Assembly: GCA_938743325.2 (NCBI GenBank)
Contig: OW568869.1
Span: 558,001-622,000, forward strand
DNA: 64,000 nucleotides
Direction of reading: 5' to 3'
Source of the DNA: Pycnococcus provasolii
Taxonomy: Eukaryota; Chlorophyta; Pseudoscourfieldiophyceae; Pseudoscourfieldiales; Pycnococcaceae
Shown here: positions 37,344-46,106 of the stretch, piece after piece
Layout of the letters: every line of letters starts with the position of its first letter
How positions within the stretch are numbered: the stretch's first letter is position 1
Program-made: the position numbers and the translations under genes
Notes under the pieces: model-generated
What the model saw: only the letters and a program-made list of their open reading frames with translations
Database searches by the model: none
What the model was told of the DNA's origin: nothing

Positions 37344-38981
37344 TTACAGTTCAGTACATGGCTGAACTTCCTTTCTTCCTACCGGACCTCTTTTTCTTAG
37401 CATTTTTCGGGTGATCCGACCCTGATAACCCTGATCACCCTGGTGATCCGTCGTGATTGTCATGAGGCGATCTACAACGCGCTTTGACGCCCTCTGCTTC
37501 GCCAGACGGCTGTTGAATGATACACCCGCCGCCTGCACTCGTCTGCATCCGTCGTCGTCCAATGCGACAAGGTCATGCTTCGCTAGCATCGCAGCGACGT
37601 CGAAATCCTTCATCTTCTTGAGGGAAGATATCATGTCGTCGTGCGTGCCGTCGCTCACGCCAGCCGCGAGATTCAAGTCGTAGTCATGTGGAACAACGCA
37701 TTCGACGATTGCGACGTGAATAGGCTTGTCGTTCGGCGCATTGAACGAGTCTCCTCTGCTGTACTTCACCATCATCCTCGAAGAGTCGTTCTCCACACCA
37801 CTCTTCTTTCGACAATATCCCCACAATCTTTGTATGTAGTTGTTGAGCAAGGAGGTGTAGTCGCCGGCTAATGCTTCTCTTTCCATACTTCGCGGTATGT
37901 AGTCGAAGTCTTCGCCTTCGTAGCCAGACGGCAGCGCGATTTTGATGGGAAGAATACTTTGTGCTTCCGACGGTGTTTCTGGGCCTAAAAATATAAGATC
38001 CTGCAAGTCTGTTCGGTCGAGGAACGACTTCTGACCTTTGCGCGTAATCAGGTTTGTGGCCACCTTGCTAGCCGCAGCAAAGCCCGCGGCTGCTGCCACA
38101 CCTGACTGCAGGTCCGGTCTGACAGATAGCGCGCACTCCCTCGCGTCCTCGTACACTGCTCCAATGAGCGCCTCCACTGCATCGCACAGCATCTTGTCGC
38201 TTAGTTGATCCCTGTCTTGCACGTCGAGTAAGTGCACGAGCAGCTCAGAAAGATCGAGCTTCTTGCGTCCAATATCTGCAAGGTTTCCCTCGCACGTGAG
38301 CGCGTGCCCGATCCTTGTTATGACTCCCTCGGTGATGCTTCCGTCGACAGCGAGCGTATCCCTCATGAGCAGTTCAGCGACGGTGAGACTCAGCACTTTG
38401 TCTCCTAGAAACTCAAGGATTTCGTACGAGTCTTCTCCCGGAAGCGTCGCGGAGCTCACCCAGCCGCGTACCCTCCTCCTGCCCAAGTTGTGCACAGCGC
38501 GGGATAACCACCTTCTGTCGTGAAATGCGTAGTCTAGTTTTGCTTCGTAGACGTGTGGGGCGAACGACACGAGGCGCTCAGACGACGCTTGTTTTTGTTG
38601 CGGCGTATCTCGCACGCGCTTCTCTTGTGCTAACCCTTCCGTTGACGACGACGACGGCGACGGCGCTGTGGATGACGCCGCCGCTTGTGATGATGGTGTC
38701 GTGCACTGCACATATGTCGTGGCGTGTACGTGTCGTCGAGCAGAGTTAGCCGAAAATGGAGAAAGCGTTGAAAGCCGCGAATGAAACTGAAGGCCCGGAA
38801 TGATCGACATGGATAAGGAACCACAAGACTCCAAGCCAGGACCGCAGGAACCAAGACGACGAAGTCGAAGGAGTGGAAGGATTTGCGACGAAGGAGTGGA
38901 AGGAGTGCAAGTGAATGTGTGCTGTAATCTCACAGTGTGGTATCGTAAACACCTCGTGAACACAAAAGAAACATGAAACAT
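37344..38981 (-). CDS. RNase III-domain protein, probably organellar
   Basis: From the ATG at 38981 the protein has 545 residues. The first about 100 residues are basic, Ser/Thr-rich and nearly without acids, as in organelle targeting peptides. The RNase III domain carries the signature YEILEFLGDKVL (about residue 186) with its Glu and Asp, and the second acidic motif DKMLCDAVEALIGAVYED (about 257-275), so both halves of the metal site are intact. The distal region ends with RLAKQRASKRVVDRLM, which resembles the second helix of a double-stranded RNA-binding domain. Such enzymes process organelle rRNA or mRNA precursors. The frame is open to 39134 but MFHVSFVFTR at 38981 is the better start. 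Chloroplast or mitochondrion cannot be decided. Confidence 0.8.
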   Translation of the reverse strand: MFHVSFVFTRCLRYHTVRLQHTFTCTPSTPSSQILPLLRLRRLGSCGPGLESCGSLSMSIIPGLQFHSRLSTLSPFSANSARRHVHATTYVQCTTPSSQAAASSTAPSPSSSSTEGLAQEKRVRDTPQQKQASSERLVSFAPHVYEAKLDYAFHDRRWLSRAVHNLGRRRVRGWVSSATLPGEDSYEILEFLGDKVLSLTVAELLMRDTLAVDGSITEGVITRIGHALTCEGNLADIGRKKLDLSELLVHLLDVQDRDQLSDKMLCDAVEALIGAVYEDARECALSVRPDLQSGVAAAAGFAAASKVATNLITRKGQKSFLDRTDLQDLIFLGPETPSEAQSILPIKIALPSGYEGEDFDYIPRSMEREALAGDYTSLLNNYIQRLWGYCRKKSGVENDSSRMMVKYSRGDSFNAPNDKPIHVAIVECVVPHDYDLNLAAGVSDGTHDDMISSLKKMKDFDVAAMLAKHDLVALDDDGCRRVQAAGVSFNSRLAKQRASKRVVDRLMTITTDHQGDQGYQGRITRKMLRKRGPVGRKEVQPCTEL

Positions 38982-39250
38982 GCGATGCGATAAAAGCAAA
39001 GCGACGTGAAACGACGAGGAACCAATCAGTCCTGTAGTCCTGTGTTGTGTGTTGTGTGCTCTCTCTCTCTCTGAGAAAAGACAGCTTGCGAGCAGGACAG
39101 TTAATTGGTTGGTTGGTTGATTTGGGTCACTCACCAGCTAACCTGAATAACTTCCAAGGCAGCTTGGAGAAGAGCTATTTGGAATGGTATGGCGGCGCCT
39201 CGATGATCCGATCAAACGCGGCGGCGTTTTGGTTTTGGGGGCGGAAAAAG

Positions 39251-39288
39251 TAGGGGTAGGGTTACGGGGTTAGGGTTAGGGTTACGGT
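39251..39288. repeat. Telomere-like TTAGGG tract in a divergent promoter
   Basis: About five GGGTTA-type units, two altered, lie between the RNase III gene and the propeller gene, about 60 bp before the start at 39350. Confidence 0.8.
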
Positions 39289-39349
39289 CCCGGATTTCGG
39301 CTGCTTTGCCCCTCTTCTTGGCCTGCTTTGCCACTTTGTACGCTTGGAC

Positions 39350-40315
39350 ATGCCTCATGCCGTGGAGACGCGCAGCCAACGCGCCCACGTCGCGTACGAA
39401 GCTCTGCGCTTGGCGTTTTTCCCGTGGCAGCGCGAACGACGACTGAAGCGGGAGCGGGAGCGAGTAGAAGCTGCGCGACGAGGGATGATGATTGCAACTG
39501 CTTACTCTCACTCCCTCGCGATTCGACCCGATGGAAGCGTCGCGTGCTGGGGAAGCAACGGCCACGGCCAGGCGCCTCCCGACGGTGTTCCGGGCGACTT
39601 TGTCGCGGTTGCCGCGGGTGATATCCACTCCCTCGCGCTCCGACCCGATGGAAGCGTCGCGTGCTGGGGACGCAACGACGAAGGCCAGGCACCTCCCGAC
39701 GGTGTTCCGGGCGACTTTGTCGCGGTCGCCGCGGGTGGCGCACACTCGCTAGCGTTGAGACGCAACGGCAGCGTCGCGTGCTGGGGAAACAGCGACTTCG
39801 GCCAGGCGCCTCCCGCCGGCGTCGCGGGTGACTTTGTCGCAATAGGTGCGGGTGCGCGGTTTTCCGTGGCGCTTCGACGCGATGGCAGTGTCGCGTGTTG
39901 GGGACACAACGGCTCCGGCCAGGCACCTCCTGACGGCGTCGCGGGAGACTTTGTCGCGGTCGCCGCGGGTGGCGCACATTCGCTAGCGTTGCTACGCAAC
40001 GGCAGTGTCGCGTGCTGGGGATACAACGGCTCCGGCCAGGCGCCTCCTGACGGCGTCGCGGGCGACTTCGTCGCGATCGCTGCGGGCTCGGATCACTCCT
40101 TGGCGCTCCGACGCGACGGCAGCATCGCGTGCTGGGGCTACAACGCCAACGGCCAGGCACCTCCTGACGGCGTCGCGGGAGACTTCGTCGCGATCGCCGC
40201 GGGTTCCGCTCACTCCCTGGCGCTTCGACGCGACGGCTCTATCGCGTGCTGGGGATACCACGGTCAGGCGCCTCCCGCCGGCGTTGTCGGACCATTCGGA
40301 CACGTCGACGTGTAA
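39350..40315 (+). CDS. RCC1-like seven-unit beta-propeller protein
   Basis: The 321-residue protein has a basic helical N-terminus of about 45 residues (RRLKRERERVEAARRG), then seven near-identical units with the core SLALRRDGSVACWG and spacer GQAPPDGVAGDFVAVAAG. Each full unit is 39 residues, which is 117 bp and visible as a DNA tandem repeat. Seven copies fit a closed propeller. RCC1 family units are usually about 50 residues; this shorter type resembles compact RCC1/BLIP-II-like propellers, often binding platforms. The ATG at 39350 is the first in frame. The high identity between units implies recent expansion or gene conversion. Partner and location are unknown. Confidence 0.75.
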   Translation: MPHAVETRSQRAHVAYEALRLAFFPWQRERRLKRERERVEAARRGMMIATAYSHSLAIRPDGSVACWGSNGHGQAPPDGVPGDFVAVAAGDIHSLALRPDGSVACWGRNDEGQAPPDGVPGDFVAVAAGGAHSLALRRNGSVACWGNSDFGQAPPAGVAGDFVAIGAGARFSVALRRDGSVACWGHNGSGQAPPDGVAGDFVAVAAGGAHSLALLRNGSVACWGYNGSGQAPPDGVAGDFVAIAAGSDHSLALRRDGSIACWGYNANGQAPPDGVAGDFVAIAAGSAHSLALRRDGSIACWGYHGQAPPAGVVGPFGHVDV

Positions 40316-40367
40316 ACAAAAGATTCCTTGTATATGCAAACAAAAACTTTTGTAAATTTACAGCGCG

Positions 40368-41348
40368 CTATTGCTTCTTCCACCTCTGCGATGCGGGCGG
40401 CGCGTCGTCACCGTCGTCATTCGAGGAGTCCTTCTGCTGCTCCATACTCAGCCGGATCCGTGCCGTCGCCGCGGCGTCAATCGCGCGAGCCTCCGCAGTC
40501 GTCTGAAGCGTCGGAAATACCTTGCGCATGTCGCGCACGGCGATGGATGACTCGCTGAGAGATTTGGCGGTTGCGAAAATTCTTGCGCCATAAGGCGCAT
40601 AGCGCAGCGCGAGTGCCATTGCCTCAAACGCAGCGTCGTGGTCGCCTTCGCGGTCGTACGCGCTCTGGTCGAAGTCCTTGCCAGCTAAGATAGTTGCTGA
40701 GAACTCTGTGTCAGTCGCGGCGCCTATGAGCACGGCACCAACTGTCGACCCTGGGTTGTCAGTGATTTCGTCAAGCACTTCGTACTTCAGCTCGATTCCA
40801 AGGTCGATCGGCGGCGCTTGGAGGAGCTGCATGATGGACAGTCCGCGTCGGCTTGATACCGCATCCTTATCTTCCAAGGTCAACAGCACTGGAAGGCACC
40901 GTCCTCCGTCGTCGTCGTCGTCGTCGTCAGTTTGTGTCTCCAAGCCGCGCATGACTTGCACAGGATTAGGCGCCTCTGGAATGCTAGCGTCTTTTGTGAC
41001 GAGGAGGATATGAAATCCTTTCGGCGTGACAGTGACAGCTCCCACGCGCATCTCCGTGAGTTGCACATCGTCGTCGTCACCATCTTCATGGTCACGTTTT
41101 GGGTCACTCGATGACGACGACGACGACGCGTCGGAGGAACCACCACCAGAACCACCAGAAGTGCACCGAGACGCCACGAGCAGAGAGCGTCGCCTGGACG
41201 ATCGCGAGTGCGATTCGCCGATATGTCTGGACTGAAAAACGGCCGGTGGTAAGTGCACCTTTAAGGAACCTTGCGTTCGAGAGCAAGAGCAAGAGCGAGA
41301 GCGAGACGCACCGCCGATATTGCGGTTGCCGACACGGTTGACGCGCAT
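40368..41348 (-). CDS. Bifunctional nuclease domain (DUF151)-like protein, probably plastid-targeted
   Basis: The 326-residue protein starts at the ATG at 41348. The first about 80 residues are rich in Arg and Ser and look like a transit peptide. A conserved-looking domain follows: LPVLLTLEDKDAVSSRRGLS, then IMQLLQAPPIDLGIELKYEVL, VGAVLIGAATDTEFSATILAG, and EAMALALRYAPYGARIFAT. The order of an LPVL strand, a helix, a VxxVxI...FxATI strand pair and an A-ALALR helix followed by an I-strand matches DUF151 proteins (bifunctional nucleases, BBD in plants), though the usual DARPSDAIAL motif is altered to HDAAFEAMAL. It has acidic and Gln/Asp-rich low-complexity insertions. The family call is tentative. 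Confidence 0.55.
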   Translation of the reverse strand: MRVNRVGNRNIGGASRSRSCSCSRTQGSLKVHLPPAVFQSRHIGESHSRSSRRRSLLVASRCTSGGSGGGSSDASSSSSSSDPKRDHEDGDDDDVQLTEMRVGAVTVTPKGFHILLVTKDASIPEAPNPVQVMRGLETQTDDDDDDDGGRCLPVLLTLEDKDAVSSRRGLSIMQLLQAPPIDLGIELKYEVLDEITDNPGSTVGAVLIGAATDTEFSATILAGKDFDQSAYDREGDHDAAFEAMALALRYAPYGARIFATAKSLSESSIAVRDMRKVFPTLQTTAEARAIDAAATARIRLSMEQQKDSSNDDGDDAPPASQRWKKQ

Positions 41349-41513
41349 GTTCAAATACTTTGGTGCGTAGGATCACTCCCTCACGAAGCTGATGAGGATG
41401 AGAATGAGGCAGAAAAACGGCCTCCCCCAACCCCTAAACTTTACCTAAACTGTTTGCGACGCAGATTATTCGGGGTTTGGTCCCTCCTCTCATTCTTCTC
41501 ATTATTTTCGGCC

Positions 41514-42323
41514 ATGCCAACGCTTGTGCGTCCATGTGGCGCCACTCTTAGCTATTTGGTTCGAGGTCGCGGCGCGTCAGTCGTCTTATTATTAGCACCG
41601 GGAGGAATGCGATCCTCAATATCCATGTGGCAGAAACAACCTATCGACCTGTGGTCGTTCTTTCCCGACGACGAGTTCACGGTAGTGGCCATGGACCAAC
41701 GAAATGCCACGCTCGAAAGTCCGGCGCCTTTGTCAGCGACATCACCCGCGACGTGGACAACCTACAACGAAGACCAGCTCGCGGTTGTCGATGCGGCGGT
41801 GGGAAACGGCGTGCCATTTAGCATCGCCGGATCATGCATAGGCCCGTCGTACGCACTAAGGCTCATGAGAGACGTCCCGAGTAGAGTCAAACGCGCACTT
41901 CTGCTGCAGCCGATAGGCGTCGCTGCATATACAAACGAGCCGTGCGCGCCCTGGACTGGGATGAACACTGACGCGACCACGCACTGGTTCGGTGACTGGG
42001 CGAAGGAAATGGAGGCTTCCAATCGCGCGAGCCGCACGGAGCTTGACGCTCTCTACACGAGCCTGTTTTCTTCTGCGGTGGAAGGACGACGGGAGGACGA
42101 CCCGTTCGTGTTCAGCGTATCTCGCGACGACGTCCGCTCGCTCACGCAACCCATGCTGGTTGCAGCCGGCATCGACGTCTTCCACCCTTCTCAGACGGCT
42201 CGCGACGTCGCGTCTCTCGCCCCGAACGCGACGCTAGTTGAGGGTTGGCGCGGAAACAACGACGAAATTCAACGCATGCAAGAGCGCATTAAGACGTTCT
42301 TCGAGATTGAGAAGAACAGGTAA
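41514..42323 (+). CDS. Alpha/beta hydrolase with GSCIGPS nucleophile elbow
   Basis: This 269-residue single-domain protein starts at the ATG at 41514. It shows the alpha/beta hydrolase layout: a strand and oxyanion region VVLLLAPGGMRSS, the DQRN segment after strand 4, the elbow FSIAGSCIGPSYALRLM, a helical cap, the late strand PMLVAAGIDVFHPS with an acid candidate Asp, and a C-terminal helix. The nucleophile position in GxSxG is Cys (GSCIG), as in dienelactone hydrolase, and the usual late His is not obvious (LVEGWRGNNDE instead). So it may be a Cys hydrolase or a non-catalytic member. No targeting signal is visible. Confidence 0.72.
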   Translation: MPTLVRPCGATLSYLVRGRGASVVLLLAPGGMRSSISMWQKQPIDLWSFFPDDEFTVVAMDQRNATLESPAPLSATSPATWTTYNEDQLAVVDAAVGNGVPFSIAGSCIGPSYALRLMRDVPSRVKRALLLQPIGVAAYTNEPCAPWTGMNTDATTHWFGDWAKEMEASNRASRTELDALYTSLFSSAVEGRREDDPFVFSVSRDDVRSLTQPMLVAAGIDVFHPSQTARDVASLAPNATLVEGWRGNNDEIQRMQERIKTFFEIEKNR

Positions 42324-42873
42324 GGTTAGGGTGGTAGACTAACAAGTGCGAGTAGTTACCCCATACTGTATTTACATAACAACGAGTTCACTTCGTCACG
42401 TTCACGTCCGAAATCTTCATCAGCCCAACTACCCACGGGCCACGGTATCAAAAAAGCAAAGTGGGAAAAAGCACCGGGGAAACCATCCAAAAAATCTTTG
42501 GGAAAATCTTTGGGAAAATCTTTTTTTCAATCTTTTTTCTCCCAGCTGTCAAAAAAAGAATTTCCAGTTTCATCAAAAATCAAACCAAACCATCGTTCTG
42601 CTCCCGTTCATCCACAATTTAATGTCGGAGAACCTGTGTGGTGTTTATTCTATACACTTATGAGGATGGCTCGCCTCGCTCGTTTGTTTTGTCGTTGTAT
42701 AGGAGTTGTATACCTTTTTAAAAAGAGGTAGGCAGGTGCTCTCTCTCTTTTTTCGAAGAAAAGAAGAAGCATGGACTGCGTGGACTCAGTCTTCTTCTCT
42801 CCATCTGGTGGTGGGGTGGCACTTTCTCTCCTTTCTCTCCTAACATCAAGTCATCATCAGTTTTGTTTTCAAC
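42324..42873. other. Non-coding gap with short tandem repeat
   Basis: No supported gene. At about 42485-42525 the unit AATCTTTGGGAA is repeated in tandem. Towards 42740-42770 lies a CT-rich then AAG-rich tract before the hydrolase gene. Confidence 0.5.
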
Positions 42874-45063
42874 ATGGTGCTGTCTTCTGTGCGCTCGTCT
42901 TCCTCTTCTTCGTGCTGTTGTGCTCGCTCGTCTGCGTGTCTTCTCAAACGATTCGTCATCGCAATCTCCGTGTTGGCGGCGTTCTTGTTCTTGGATGCAG
43001 ATACGACAACAAGGATGAGGATTGGTCGTTCGATGACAATAAACGCCAATGCACAGACCCTGCCGCGATGCGCAGCCGACAACGACGAAGTAAGCAGTAG
43101 CAACGAATTCTTCTGCGAACATCACTATGCGACTCTAGGTCAGTATGCCACCGCGACAATGACGATACGATTCCAACGAGGAAGCGAGTACAAGAGAGGT
43201 ATTGGAATCACAAGGAGTGTCATTACGTACCCAGTCGAACAGCGGTGCGTAGGCACGGGCACGCTGCATACCTACACAGGTTCTGGACTACTTCAGAGAT
43301 TCTGCCGGTTTCGCAACGGAACGGCGGAGCTTGCAGACGCTGATAAGAAGATTGCCTTCCCTGTCGTGAGCTTCGCGCACGGCTCGGGCGCACCAGTGGA
43401 GGTGTACGAGAGCACCTACAAACAGTTTGCATCGCACGGCATCATTGTCATCAGCACGAAAAATCCGTCGTCGAATCCCGTCGACATTGGAAACGATCTC
43501 GTGCACCAGCTGATGCACCTCGTGAAGCTCAACGATCAGCCGAGCAGCATCTTCTACCAGCGTATCGACACCAAAAATTTCGGCACCATGGGGCACAGCA
43601 TGGGCGGCGGCGCGGCGCTGAACGCCGGGGTGTCGTTCGGCTGTGACCCTGACGAGCAGCGCGAGTACTGCATCAAGACGACACTTGGCGACCATCCCGC
43701 ACCGTTTTCGAACTCGCTTCGACTGGGCATACCCATCTTCCTGACGAGCGGCTCCACGGACCCACTCACGCCACCCGCTACCGTGCGTGGCATGATTTAT
43801 GCGCCGAGCCAGTTCCCGAAGGCTTTAGCAATCATACGTGGCGGACACTTGGAGCCTGTGGACTTCGCCGGCCGTCGTCGGTGGACCGCGTGGCAGACGG
43901 CGTGGGTTGTTGCTTACCTGAAGGGCAACCTTCCCGCAACTTGGCTCATCTGGGGCGATGGATCGGGCACGATGCGCGGCGACACGCTCTTGCGCTCGGT
44001 CGATCTCGACCCTCAGGTGACACTGAGTCTGGATCGTGCGAGCGTGAAACTCGCGCCAGGCCACTCCGTGAGCGTGCGAGGCCATATCTTCTCAAATGTG
44101 CCAGCGCCAACGCGGTATACTCTTTGGACATTTACGAAGCATGGTCCGAGCCACGAGGAGGCGATGCAGCTGTCCGTTGCCGTATCGCCAAAGCTCACCG
44201 ATGAACTGCAGATTCCGCTTGATGACATGTCGAGAGATGATGGTGGGCGTGTGCAAACGATGGACGAACGTCGCGCCCGCTCGCCAATACGCAATTGGAG
44301 GGCACGATTCACCAATAATGGGCGTCGCCGCCTTCAACAACAAGAATTCCTCAAGCGCGCCAGGGAGTGGATCAACAATCGTCGCCAAGATCTTGGTCAA
44401 TATATGCCACCACAGGCTCAGAATCAGCAGTATCAATCTCAAACGATGTCGAATGATCCTACAGCACCCACCGCAGGAATGGCTGGTGATCCTACCGCAC
44501 CTACCGCAGGAATGGCTGGTGATCCTACCGCCACCGCAGCCGCGGCACTTGTTGTTGGTGGTGAGCCGGTGGAAGTTGTGCTCAGCGTGGGATTGGATGC
44601 GATGCCGTCTGAAGTGGATGTGGTCATTGGTGCGACAAATCAGCATGATGGCGCCAGCACGGCATTCGCCACGATACAAGTCGAGGTTGTGCGCGACCCT
44701 GCTCTATCCGACGGCGGTCCATCATTCATCAGGAGCACGCTTGGGCCGGCTGCGCACTTGGGTGAACATGGTGGTGCACCGCTGCGACCAGAGTCGAGGC
44801 CCACGCAGCGGCCCGTGACTCAGCAGATGACGCAGCAGATGGTGGTTCCGACGGCACCACCACGTCAAGTTGCGGATCCGACGGCACCACGACCAACTTC
44901 GGCGCCACGACTATCCCCTATAACGAGCTTCTCGGATCCGACAGCACCGTATGCCAAGTCATCACAAGCGTCGTCGTCCTCTCAGATGTCAGGTGGTGGT
45001 GGTGGTGGTTCAGGATGTTCGTGCACTTGCATTGGAGGTACGTGCACGTGTCCTTGCGGTTGA
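42874..45063 (+). CDS. Secreted polyesterase/cutinase-like serine hydrolase with repetitive tail
   Basis: The 729-residue protein has an N-terminal signal or anchor (RFVIAISVLAAFLFL). The hydrolase domain runs from about residue 75 to 360: oxyanion segment PVVSFAHGSGAP, nucleophile FGTMGHSMGGGAALNAG, acid in FLTSGSTDPLTPP and His in RGGHLEPVDF. That triad and the HSMGGG elbow match the cutinase/PET-hydrolase-type and chlorophyllase-like alpha/beta hydrolases that cleave ester bonds. The C-terminal half is different: an all-beta-looking segment (VTLSLDRASVKLAPGHSVSV), then a disordered region with repeated DPTAPTAGMAG and other DPTAP units, and a final Cys-rich tail (GCSCTCIGGTCTCPCG). It is likely a secreted or wall-associated esterase; the substrate is unknown. 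Confidence 0.78.
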   Translation: MVLSSVRSSSSSSCCCARSSACLLKRFVIAISVLAAFLFLDADTTTRMRIGRSMTINANAQTLPRCAADNDEVSSSNEFFCEHHYATLGQYATATMTIRFQRGSEYKRGIGITRSVITYPVEQRCVGTGTLHTYTGSGLLQRFCRFRNGTAELADADKKIAFPVVSFAHGSGAPVEVYESTYKQFASHGIIVISTKNPSSNPVDIGNDLVHQLMHLVKLNDQPSSIFYQRIDTKNFGTMGHSMGGGAALNAGVSFGCDPDEQREYCIKTTLGDHPAPFSNSLRLGIPIFLTSGSTDPLTPPATVRGMIYAPSQFPKALAIIRGGHLEPVDFAGRRRWTAWQTAWVVAYLKGNLPATWLIWGDGSGTMRGDTLLRSVDLDPQVTLSLDRASVKLAPGHSVSVRGHIFSNVPAPTRYTLWTFTKHGPSHEEAMQLSVAVSPKLTDELQIPLDDMSRDDGGRVQTMDERRARSPIRNWRARFTNNGRRRLQQQEFLKRAREWINNRRQDLGQYMPPQAQNQQYQSQTMSNDPTAPTAGMAGDPTAPTAGMAGDPTATAAAALVVGGEPVEVVLSVGLDAMPSEVDVVIGATNQHDGASTAFATIQVEVVRDPALSDGGPSFIRSTLGPAAHLGEHGGAPLRPESRPTQRPVTQQMTQQMVVPTAPPRQVADPTAPRPTSAPRLSPITSFSDPTAPYAKSSQASSSSQMSGGGGGGSGCSCTCIGGTCTCPCG

Positions 45064-45170
45064 GAATGCCGTAACGACGGAACGGCGAAAGAAACGGGGA
45101 AACCAACGAAAACAAACAACTTTGGAAAAAAAAGGTTCTTCTTAATAAAACATCATCTTTGGTTTCATTT

Positions 45171-45578
45171 TCATGCCGCTTGTTGCACGTTGAATGTTGT
45201 GTGTACGACGGTCCACGTCACGACGAACAGCGCGGTTGCGGGTGCGAATCCCTCGGTGACGAGAGCGTTGTGCCCTCCAAAGTCGTCGGCGTCGAGTTTG
45301 AGGTGTCCTCCGTACAGTGCGATGATGCACGCAGTTGATCCGATAGCGTACGCGACAAATGCGAAGAACCCGTCGAGTGCTAGTGTCGCCCAGACGACTC
45401 CAAGGACGACACCTAGAACTTGCCGCGACCAGTGCAGGACGTCAAGCAGTTCGTCTTTGTTCCAATCTTGCGACGCACGTAAGAGCTTTTGCGTGGATCG
45501 CGCGAGGCTCTCCGGTCCCTCAAGGTTGGCTGATGACGTGGACGGTCCCTGACCCGGTGACAAGGGTGTGTCTGACAT
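45171..45578 (-). CDS. RAB5IF: RAB5IF (Rab5ip/EMC6-like) membrane assembly factor
   Basis: From the ATG at 45578 (MSDTPLSPGQG) the protein has 135 residues. It shows the Rab5-interacting-protein family pattern: SRQVLGVVLGVVWATLALDGFFAFVAY-type first helix pair, a second segment with GSTACIIALYG, the DADDFGGHNALVTEGF loop and the last helix ATALFVVTWTVVHTTF. In animals RAB5IF (RCAF1/OPTI) is a small ER or mitochondrial membrane protein linked to multipass membrane-protein insertion and respirasome assembly. The length and helix order agree with the family. The longer open frame to 45680 is a Gln/Pro repeat and probably 5' UTR. Converges with the hydrolase gene. Confidence 0.8.
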   Translation of the reverse strand: MSDTPLSPGQGPSTSSANLEGPESLARSTQKLLRASQDWNKDELLDVLHWSRQVLGVVLGVVWATLALDGFFAFVAYAIGSTACIIALYGGHLKLDADDFGGHNALVTEGFAPATALFVVTWTVVHTTFNVQQAA

Positions 45579-45790
45579 GTGCGTATATAAAGGCCAACGA
45601 CAGAAGTGCAAGGCCGGCTGTGGCTGCGGGCTGCGGGCTGTGGCTGCGGGCTGTGGCTGTGGCTGTGATCGGCGGCGCAAGAGAGGACGAAGTTTACCAA
45701 CCTAGGCAGGAAGGAAATATCAAATATGGCGGACACGAAAACCATCCCTCCCTCAGAGCCCTCCCTCCCCGAAACGCAACCAACCAGAAG

Positions 45791-45815
45791 TTAGGGTTAG
45801 GGTTAGAATTAGGGT
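45791..45815. repeat. Telomere-like TTAGGG tract upstream of RAB5IF
   Basis: Four TTAGGG-type units, one altered (AATTAGGG), lie about 210 bp upstream of the RAB5IF start. In the sense of that gene they read CCCTAA. Confidence 0.75.
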
Positions 45816-46063
45816 AAGGGCTCTAAGGCTTAGGCATACCCCCTAGCGCTGCGCGGGCTCTTCGGGAGGGTGCGCGCAGCACTAACTGCTAGGATCTTTG
45901 GTCGCTGGGAGTGTAATGTGAGCTCTTTTATGTGTGTGTGAGCCCACCACATCACATTCATTCATTCACATCAACGTTATCCCCCTCAGTATAGTACTGG
46001 ATGTGTGGGTAGACAGAAGGTTGGGAACGGGCGGGCGGGATGAAACTTCGACGTTGTGGGTTA

Positions 46064-46106
46064 ACTAGGGTTAGGGTTAGGGTTACCTTAGCCCTAATCC
46101 TAATTC
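46064..46106. repeat. Opposed telomere-like units abutting a retroelement relic
   Basis: Three TTAGGG units (46068-46086) are followed within about 10 bp by two reversed units (CCCTAATCCTAA, 46091-46102). The last unit touches the stop end of the reverse-transcriptase-like relic. Confidence 0.75.

Noticed and set aside
45580-45592. TATATAAA-like string just before the RAB5IF ATG
   Set aside because: Only about 10 bp from the ATG, too close to act as a TATA box for a transcript containing that start.
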